Shown here: in pieces, positions 1 through 4,410 of the stretch | Numbering within the stretch: the first letter of the stretch is position 1 | Layout of the letters: each line of letters starts with the position of its first letter | Assembly: GCA_964558825.1 (NCBI GenBank) | Contig: CAZLGB010000226.1 | Span: 1 to 5,203 of the forward strand | Reading direction: 5' to 3' | Length of the DNA stretch: 5,203 bases | From: Phosphoribacter sp964558825 | GTDB lineage: Bacteria; Actinomycetota; Actinomycetes; Actinomycetales; Dermatophilaceae | Translations under genes and position numbers: made by a program | The notes under the pieces: generated by a model | Seen by the model: only the letters and a program-made list of their open reading frames with translations | Databases searched by the model: none | Told to the model about the DNA's origin: nothing

Positions 1-104
1 GCGGACGGCATACTCGCGCCGCTCGGGGACGGGGAGGCGGTCGTGCAGGCGACGAGGGCGAGCAGCAGCGCCGCTGCCCCGCCCAGGCGCCCGCCGCGCC
101 TCAT
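1..104 (-). CDS. Lipoprotein, N-terminal fragment (runs off the left edge)
   Basis: Reading leftwards from the ATG at 104, the first 34 codons give a textbook lipoprotein signal peptide: a basic start (MRRGGR), a hydrophobic core of Ala and Leu (about residues 7-19), then the lipobox L17-V18-A19-C20 and a Ser/Pro-rich linker (TTASPSPSGAS). Signal peptidase II would cleave before C20, leaving a protein anchored to the outer face of the cytoplasmic membrane. The ATG overlaps the TGA of the CHAD gene as ATGA, so translation is probably coupled and the gene is the third member of the LON-CHAD operon. No clear Shine-Dalgarno is seen, which fits coupling. The mature domain lies outside the window, so its function cannot be told. 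The reading frame, lipobox and overlap are seen directly; membrane anchoring is inferred from the family signal. Confidence 0.82.
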   Translation of the reverse strand, partial: MRRGGRLGGAAALLLALVACTTASPSPSGASMPS

Positions 105-1111
105 CGGCGTGCGGCTCGCTTGGTGGTCTTGCCCTTGGCGCGGCCCTTGGCGGTCTTGGGGCTCTTGGTGGCCTTGGCCTTGGCCTTGGTGGCGCCCTTG
201 CGCGGCTTGGCGAGCTTGGGGGGCTTGGCCGGCTTGGGCTTGGGCTTGGGCCGCAACGAGACCCGCCAATAGGGGGTGACCGTCCTGAGCTCGTCGACGA
301 TCGCCTGCGCGGCGGCGATCTCCGCCTCGACGTCGACATGCGGCGGCTCCGCCTCGACCAGGCCGGCCAGCCTCTCGATGCTCGCCCAGGTCACCGCGTC
401 ATTCAGGGCGCCGAGGTGGTCCTGCAGGGCGCCGAGCCGCTTCTCGATCAGGGCGGCGTCGGCGGCCGCCCGCGGCCACAAGGTGGCGAAGAACTGGCTG
501 CCGTAGCGCACCTTCTTGGCCTCGATGCGCACCTTGTGGCGGGTGTGCGGGTCGAGAGTCGCGAGCTCGGCGCCGTCGGCGAGGATGGTCGCCCAGCGCC
601 GCTCGAGCGCGCGCGCCGCGGTCGCTCGTCCGCTCCACGCGGTGGCGCCGAGCACGGTGCGATAGCTGTGCCCGTCGAGCCAGCGCTCGAGATCCGCGCG
701 CAGTTGCTGCCACTCCGACGAGTGGAGGAAGGTCTGGGCCTGCTCGTATGCCGTGACCCGCGCCGCGTCGAGGCGCTTGGAGTCCTCGATGGTCAGATAG
801 GGGTGGGCCTCGAGGAAGACGTCGAGGTCGCGGGCCGGTCCATAGGCCACGGTGAGCTCGCGCAGCCCGGCCTTGAGCCGGGCGGCCTCCGGGTCGACCT
901 TGACGACGTCACGGGCCAGCGAGAAGAGCGAGCGCAGGCGCCGATAGCCGACCCGGAATTGGTGCAATCCCTCGTGATCGCCGTGCACCTCGACGAACGG
1001 CTCGTTGGCGTCGGCATGGGCGAGGCAGGCGCGCGCCACGGTCTCGACCATCCGTCCGCCGCTCAGACGTGGGGCCAGCTGGATGCTCGGCGGCTTGGAG
1101 GGTCCGGTCAC
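101..1111 (-). CDS. CHAD-domain protein with lysine-rich C-terminal tail
   Basis: A 336-residue protein if it starts at the GTG at 1111. The CHAD domain (conserved histidine alpha-helical domain, known in other bacteria to bind inorganic polyphosphate and associate with its granules) spans about residues 20-270. The first half carries HQFRVGYRRLRS (H50, R53, R57, R58, R60) and GPARDLDVFLE. The second half repeats the pattern with HKVRIEAKKVRY (H192, R195, K199, K200, R202) and LQDHLGALND (about 229-238). These basic residues line the anion-binding face in the family. Residues 287-336 form a disordered-looking tail rich in Lys, Pro and Ala. No CYTH/triphosphate tunnel domain is attached, although many CHAD proteins have one. 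The start is uncertain: GTG 1111 lies 14 bases past the LON stop with no good ribosome binding site, and the ATG at 1051 (residue 21) is an alternative. Longer extensions would run into the LON gene. The family call is firm; a polyphosphate role here is inferred. Confidence 0.88.
   Translation of the reverse strand: MTGPSKPPSIQLAPRLSGGRMVETVARACLAHADANEPFVEVHGDHEGLHQFRVGYRRLRSLFSLARDVVKVDPEAARLKAGLRELTVAYGPARDLDVFLEAHPYLTIEDSKRLDAARVTAYEQAQTFLHSSEWQQLRADLERWLDGHSYRTVLGATAWSGRATAARALERRWATILADGAELATLDPHTRHKVRIEAKKVRYGSQFFATLWPRAAADAALIEKRLGALQDHLGALNDAVTWASIERLAGLVEAEPPHVDVEAEIAAAQAIVDELRTVTPYWRVSLRPKPKPKPAKPPKLAKPRKGATKAKAKATKSPKTAKGRAKGKTTKRAARR
104..253 (-). repeat. Low-complexity Lys/Pro/Ala tail of the CHAD protein
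   Basis: These bases encode the last 50 residues of the CHAD protein. They contain 16 lysines and 6 arginines with no acidic residue, so the tail carries about +22 charge. It starts with a run of alternating K-P (KPKPKPAKPPK) and continues as a histone H1-like mix of KA, KT and KG steps. At DNA level it reads on the plus strand as a string of CCTTGG/CTTGGG-type imperfect repeats, because lysine is encoded by AAG next to GCC or CCC. Such tails in Actinobacteria bind nucleic acids or other polyanions; for this protein polyphosphate or DNA are both plausible, which is an inference. Confidence 0.85.
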
Positions 1112-1125
1112 GACAGCACATCTTG

Positions 1126-1785
1126 TCAGTTGCGTGCCTCTTCGCCGAGTGGAACGGGGCGAGGCAGGGCGCCGAGGCGACTGACGAGAGCCTCCTCTCT
1201 GCGCATGAGCGACCGGGCCAGGTGCAACCGGTCGGCGGTCGTGGGGGCGGCGAGCAGGCGCTGGCGGTCGGCGGTGTCGAGCACCATGGCGTCGGCCACG
1301 GCATACGAGCACTCGGCGGGGGTGCCGGTGAGGACGAGGGCCGGGGCGCCGAGGGCGTGGCGGTATGCCGTGAGCGCGCCGGCCAGCGCCTCGGCGAGCA
1401 CGTCAAGCTCGGCCGCGCAGGCGCCCGGCTGCTCGGGGAGCCACTCGATATCGGCGCAGAGATAGGGAGTGTGGGCGGTCGGGTCGAGGTGCTCGATGTG
1501 GAAGCGGCGGGTGCCGCGGGTCTCGACGAGCAGCCGCCGCGTCCCGCTGATGGTGCGGATGCGGGTGACGAGGGCGACGCAGCCGACATCGTGCAATTCC
1601 ACGGCCGCCTCGGGGCCGACCTCGATCCCGCGGCGCAGGGCGATGACGCCGAAGCGGCGCTGGTCGACGGGCTTGTCGGTGAGCTCGGCGAAAAGCTGCA
1701 GATAGCGCGGCTCGAAGATCTGCAGCGGCAAGTTGCCGCCGGGCATGAGCGCCGTCCCGAGCGGGAAGATCGGCAGGCTCACCAT
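1126..1785 (-). CDS. LON peptidase substrate-binding (PUA-like) domain protein
   Basis: A 219-residue stand-alone LON N-terminal domain protein. Residues 1-35 carry the family signature: LPIFPLGTALMPGG, then LPLQIFEPRYLQL. The C-terminal third is the helical bundle typical of Actinobacterial members (ADRQRLLAAPTTADRLHLARSLMRREEALVSRL). No AAA+ ATPase module and no Ser-Lys protease dyad region is present, so it is not a Lon protease; length agrees with the single-domain family (about 200-220). The domain binds protein substrates in Lon, and the job of the stand-alone form is not established. The ATG at 1785 is the first in-frame start after a stop (TGA at 1791-1789), and the next start, GTG, lies immediately after it. 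There is no Shine-Dalgarno, but a TANNNT element ends 5 bases upstream, so the mRNA may be leaderless. It heads the minus-strand operon LON-CHAD-lipoprotein. Confidence 0.9.
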   Translation of the reverse strand: MVSLPIFPLGTALMPGGNLPLQIFEPRYLQLFAELTDKPVDQRRFGVIALRRGIEVGPEAAVELHDVGCVALVTRIRTISGTRRLLVETRGTRRFHIEHLDPTAHTPYLCADIEWLPEQPGACAAELDVLAEALAGALTAYRHALGAPALVLTGTPAECSYAVADAMVLDTADRQRLLAAPTTADRLHLARSLMRREEALVSRLGALPRPVPLGEEARN

Positions 1786-1790
1786 GACTC

Positions 1791-1796
1791 AGGGTA
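1791..1796 (-). promoter_or_regulatory. Candidate -10 element for a leaderless LON-gene transcript
   Basis: On the minus strand TACCCT, matching the Actinobacterial TANNNT pattern, lies just 5 bases before the ATG at 1785. That is the spacing expected if transcription starts at or within a base or two of the A of the start codon. The absence of a Shine-Dalgarno in front of this ATG fits a leaderless mRNA, which is common in Actinobacteria. No convincing -35 box is visible, so this remains a candidate. Confidence 0.35.
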
Positions 1797-1820
1797 TGCC
1801 GCCGCACCGGGGCCGGGTCA

Positions 1821-1841
1821 GAGAATGCCCATGGCATTCTC
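1821..1841. promoter_or_regulatory. Perfect 9-base inverted repeat, operator-like
   Basis: GAGAATGCC, a 3-base CAT spacer, then GGCATTCTC: two perfectly complementary 9-base arms. The centre (1831) is 46 bases upstream of the LON start codon, close to where a regulator would sit relative to the candidate leaderless promoter. A 3-base loop makes an RNA hairpin cramped, and no T-run follows, so a DNA-binding dimer site is the better reading. The regulator is unknown. Confidence 0.5.
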
Positions 1842-1891
1842 GCTCCACGGGAGTGTGAGGCGACGCTGGGCCGCCGAGGGGTTGACCGCCC

Positions 1892-1921
1892 TTGAGCTAC
1901 CTCTACGGAGAGCCGTATGCA
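1892..1921 (+). promoter_or_regulatory. Weak candidate promoter for the orphan gene
   Basis: TTGAGC at 1892-1897 (4 of 6 to TTGACA), 18 bases, then TATGCA at 1916-1921 (TAT shared with TATAAT). A second box, TTGACC, lies 10 bases further upstream at 1882. If real, the -10 falls inside the left arm of the large inverted repeat, so a protein bound there would block transcription. The match is weak. Confidence 0.22.
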
Positions 1922-1949
1922 CCGCCGACGTGCATAACGCTCTCCGTAG
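1903..1949. repeat. Large imperfect inverted repeat (20-base arms, 7-base loop)
   Basis: The left arm at 1903-1922 (CTACGGAGAGC, CG, TATGCAC) pairs with the right arm at 1930-1949 (GTGCATA, AC, GCTCTCCGTAG) around the loop CGCCGAC. Eighteen of 20 positions match; the two mismatches form a symmetrical 2x2 internal loop that splits the stem into 11 and 7 pairs. The inner TATGCAC-N7-GTGCATA has the look of a dimer operator. The whole could also be a cruciform, a short palindromic repetitive element or an RNA hairpin in the leader of the orphan gene. It lacks a T-tract and lies between divergent genes, so it is not a normal terminator. Confidence 0.65.
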
Positions 1950-2008
1950 GCGAGGGTGCCCCGCAGGGCGCGGGTGCATGATCGGATCCGACGCAGTCGA
2001 CATTGCCG

Positions 2009-2016
2009 AGGGGGGA
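2009..2016 (+). promoter_or_regulatory. Ribosome binding site for the orphan gene
   Basis: AGGGGGGA ends 8 bases before the ATG at 2025. This purine-rich block decides the start: the in-frame ATG at 1956 has no such site and would add 23 Arg-rich residues unlike the rest of the protein. Confidence 0.6.
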
Positions 2017-2024
2017 CGGAGCCG

Positions 2025-3215
2025 ATGGCGCTCTTGAAGGAGTGGACGTTCTGGCCGGTCAAGAACCCGGATGGCTTCGAGGCACGTGCCTTCTATCGGT
2101 CGGACGGGCAGATGGTCGCAGCTCGGGAGGCGCGTCATCTCGCGGTGAAGGCCAGCGACTGGTGTGCTGCGCACGGTGTTCAGGGACGACGTTCGCAGAT
2201 GAGCTGGATGGTTATGCAATGGCCCGAATCCCTGGGTCGCGACCAGGGACGCACGGCCATCCACATCGACGTGATCCTGCCTGACCGGATCGTCCTGCGG
2301 ATCCCGGCGGGCTTTGCGACCGCCCCGAGCGAGGTGCGCCGCGAGGAGTTGATCCGGTGCGCCGTGGCGACCCACCGCGAGTTGTGTTTCCTGGCCGACT
2401 CCGCGCTCGGTCGACTGGAGGCGTTCCTGCGTGATGGCTATGGCTCCTATGCGCGGGTGCAGGAGTTCGGTCGGGCCAAGGGTCCGCGCTTTCGGGTCGC
2501 GGCAGCGGTCCGCCTCGATGGGCTGTGCCACGTGCTCGTCGATGTTGCCGTGGGTCCCGACTGGCATCGCATCGAGCCCGAGTCGATCCAGGCGGCTGAT
2601 GCGACGCTCATGCGCGGGGGCATGAAGGCCGTGCGGGTCCAGGGCGACTCGCTCGTGCTCCGCACTCCCTGGGGCGGCGCCAGCTTCGCGCGAGCCGACG
2701 CCAGCACGAAGCCCAGCCACCCCCTGGAGGTCACAGCCATCGTGGTCGACCGTGCGGGGGTGTTGGACGCCGCGCCCCCGGCACCGAGTCTTGCCGCGCG
2801 CCAGGGACACCCGGCATACCTCGCGCATTTCACGGCGCCCTTCTATGACGACGAGGCCAGCGAGCTCGCGCCTTTCGGCAGCGACGAGGGCTCGGAGTTG
2901 TGGGCGCAATGGCGGCCGCGGAGCGAGGAGCTGGGCCCCGCCTCCACCGTCCGAGACCTCCTCGCCGTGGACTGCGGTGGGCCGGAGCAGGTCGATGACT
3001 TCCTCGCGCAACTGGACCGCGAGGACGACACCGACACGGCCACGATCGTCGTCGCCGTGGCCTTCGTGCTGCTGCGCCTCACGGGCCACCTCGACCCGGA
3101 AGGCAGGGCCGCGGCACTCAAGGCCCTTGAGGTCCTCACCCGCTCCCACCGGCCGGCGGACGAATTGGCGACAATGCGGCACGACCTGCTCACCTACACC
3201 GACGAGCGGCCCTGA
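2025..3215 (+). CDS. Uncharacterised 396-residue protein
   Basis: I do not recognise this family. The start at ATG 2025 has a purine-rich ribosome binding site. Residues 1-50 open with MALLKEWTFWPVKNPDGFEARAF and a basic, Ala-rich helix. Residues 78-120 alternate strands (TAIHIDVILPDRIVLRIP) and an amphipathic helix; 155-245 look mainly beta (FRVAAAVRLDGLCHVLVDVAVG, KAVRVQGDSLVLRTP, PLEVTAIVVDRAG). Residues 246-305 form an acidic, Pro- and aromatic-rich linker, and 306-392 a helical C-terminal domain with a short hydrophobic helix (341-352) that is too short for a membrane span. There is no signal peptide, so it is probably cytoplasmic. Cysteines at 47, 112, 121, 168 and 317 form no metal-binding pattern. 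Its codon use is more relaxed than its neighbours (several TTG, CTT, GAT and TTT codons), which may mean recent acquisition or low expression. It stands alone, divergent from the LON operon and convergent with hutI. The ORF itself is well supported; no function is proposed. Confidence 0.85.
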   Translation: MALLKEWTFWPVKNPDGFEARAFYRSDGQMVAAREARHLAVKASDWCAAHGVQGRRSQMSWMVMQWPESLGRDQGRTAIHIDVILPDRIVLRIPAGFATAPSEVRREELIRCAVATHRELCFLADSALGRLEAFLRDGYGSYARVQEFGRAKGPRFRVAAAVRLDGLCHVLVDVAVGPDWHRIEPESIQAADATLMRGGMKAVRVQGDSLVLRTPWGGASFARADASTKPSHPLEVTAIVVDRAGVLDAAPPAPSLAARQGHPAYLAHFTAPFYDDEASELAPFGSDEGSELWAQWRPRSEELGPASTVRDLLAVDCGGPEQVDDFLAQLDREDDTDTATIVVAVAFVLLRLTGHLDPEGRAAALKALEVLTRSHRPADELATMRHDLLTYTDERP

Positions 3216-3228
3216 CGGGGAATCGGAG

Positions 3229-4410
3229 CTAGAGGTCGAGCGCGCGGGCGATGGGGACGCCGGGGCGATAGGCCAGGTGCAGGAAGCTCGGGGCGTCGAG
3301 CACGGCCAGCTCGGCGGGCTGCCCGACGGCGACCCGGCGGGTGAGGCCGAGCGAGCGCGCGGAGGTGGCGGTCGCGGCATACAGGGCCTCGGCCGGTGAC
3401 ATCCGCAGCTCGCGCACGGCGAGGGCGATGACGAAGGGCATCGAGCTCGTGTAGCACGTGCCCGGGTTGCAGTCGGTCGCGAGCGCGACGGTCGCCCCGG
3501 CGTCGAGCAGCCGGCGCGCGTCGGGATAGGGGTGGCGCGTCGAGAACTCCACTCCCGGCAACAGCGTTGCGACAGTCCGGGATTGGGCGAGCGCGTCGAT
3601 GTCAGCGTCGGTGAGATAGGTGCAGTGGTCGACGCTCGCGGCGCCCAGCTCGCAGGCGAGCTGCACGCCCGGTCCGGGGCCGAGCTGGTTGCCGTGGACC
3701 CGCAGCTGCAGGCCGGCACGCTGTCCGGCGACGAGGATCTCACGCGCTTCTTCAGCGGTGAAGGCGTGCGCCGAGTGCGGCTCGCAGAAGACGTCGACAT
3801 AGCTCGCGGCACCGCTCGCGACGACCGCGTCGAGCATCGTGTCGACGACCAGATCGACGTATGCCGTTCTGTCGTCACGGAATTCGGCCGGCACGACGTG
3901 GGCGCCGAGGAAGGTCGTGTGCGGGGTGACCTCACGAGCGAGGTGCAGCAGCCGCAGCTCGTCGACGATGCTGAGCCCATAGCCGCTCTTGATCTCCAGC
4001 GTCGTCGTCCCCTGTGCGCGCGCCTCGGCGACCCGGGCGGCGAGCAGGGCGCGCAGCTGGTCGTCGGTGGCGCCGCGCGTCGCGGCCACGGTCGTCGCGA
4101 TCCCGCCCCCGTCGTATGCCGTGCCGGTCATCCGCGCGACGAACTCCGGTGCGCGGTCGCCCGCGAAGACGAGGTGGGTGTGGCTGTCGACGAAACCCGG
4201 GATGACGGCGCGCCCGCCGAGGTCAATAAAGGTGTCGGCCAACGGAGCTCGATCGGCCGGGCCGAGCCACGCGATCTCGCCGTCGGCGACGACGAGGGCG
4301 ACATTGCGCAGCACGCCGAGCCGGGCGAGGTCGGCGGGCTGGTCGCGGCGCGAGCGCTCGGCGTCGTTGGTGACGAGCTCGCCGATGCCGGTGACGAGGG
4401 TGGTGGTCAT
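3229..4410 (-). CDS. hutI: Imidazolonepropionase (histidine degradation)
   Basis: A 393-residue amidohydrolase-superfamily enzyme that hydrolyses 4-imidazolone-5-propionate to N-formimino-L-glutamate in the cytoplasm, the third step of histidine catabolism. Metal ligands of the family are visible: H77 and H79 in DSHTHLVFAGDR (with R86 of the substrate-binding GDR), H239 in RVHGNQ, and D313 in ATDCNPGT. Also conserved are EIKSGYGL (139-146), FLGAHVVP (167-174), SVDHCTYLTD (H262) and the C-terminal VGQPAELAVLD beta-sandwich strand. The length is a little under the usual 400-420. The ATG at 4410 overlaps the hutF stop as ATGA and has GGAGG seven bases upstream, so the start is secure and translation is coupled to hutF. 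The TAG stop faces the orphan gene stop with 13 bases between and no terminator hairpin. Confidence 0.96.
   Translation of the reverse strand: MTTTLVTGIGELVTNDAERSRRDQPADLARLGVLRNVALVVADGEIAWLGPADRAPLADTFIDLGGRAVIPGFVDSHTHLVFAGDRAPEFVARMTGTAYDGGGIATTVAATRGATDDQLRALLAARVAEARAQGTTTLEIKSGYGLSIVDELRLLHLAREVTPHTTFLGAHVVPAEFRDDRTAYVDLVVDTMLDAVVASGAASYVDVFCEPHSAHAFTAEEAREILVAGQRAGLQLRVHGNQLGPGPGVQLACELGAASVDHCTYLTDADIDALAQSRTVATLLPGVEFSTRHPYPDARRLLDAGATVALATDCNPGTCYTSSMPFVIALAVRELRMSPAEALYAATATSARSLGLTRRVAVGQPAELAVLDAPSFLHLAYRPGVPIARALDL

Larger units (their letters stand above)
1786..2024. other. Divergent intergenic region with two inverted repeats
   Basis: This 239-base gap separates the leftward LON operon from the rightward orphan gene, so it must hold promoters for both. 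It contains a perfect 9-base inverted repeat (1821-1841), a large imperfect inverted repeat (1903-1949), three copies of GTGCAT in either orientation (1917-1922 as ATGCAC, 1930-1935, 1974-1979) and a 10-base perfect palindrome TCGGATCCGA (1982-1991) in the probable leader of the orphan gene. No T-tract follows either hairpin and both flanking genes point away, so they are unlikely to be terminators. No tRNA or small ORF with a good start was recognised. Confidence 0.8.

Noticed and set aside
118..255. CCTTGG-rich tandem repeats as a CRISPR or mobile repeat
   Set aside because: The units are irregular, without spacers, and are explained by the Lys/Ala/Pro tail encoded on the minus strand.
1112..1312. 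N-terminal extension of the CHAD protein to a start at 1312
   Set aside because: The extra 67 residues are Arg/Pro-rich and overlap the LON gene almost wholly; the GTG at 1111 just after the LON stop is far better.
338..1465. 375-codon open frame on the plus strand
   Set aside because: It is the complement of the CHAD and LON genes; its Arg/Gly/Val-rich composition and lack of motifs mark it as a shadow.
1903..1949. Large inverted repeat as a transcription terminator
   Set aside because: Both neighbouring genes point away from it and no T-run follows either arm.
1956..2024. Upstream ATG start for the orphan gene
   Set aside because: There is no ribosome binding site and the extra residues are Arg-rich; the ATG at 2025 has a good purine-rich site.
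1069..2037. 322-codon open frame on the plus strand
   Set aside because: It is antisense to the LON gene and extends through the palindromic intergenic region; no family features.
3685..3696. HutI has VHGNQ where B. subtilis HutI has a catalytic Glu (HADE)
   Set aside because: From memory, Gln at this place is also usual in proteobacterial (HAEQ/HADQ) and Actinobacterial HutI, so it is a known variation and not an inactivated enzyme.
1818..3980. 720-codon open frame on the minus strand
   Set aside because: It lies antisense to the orphan gene and out of frame with hutI, crosses the promoter region, and has the Arg/Ser/Pro-rich composition of a GC-rich shadow frame with no domain.
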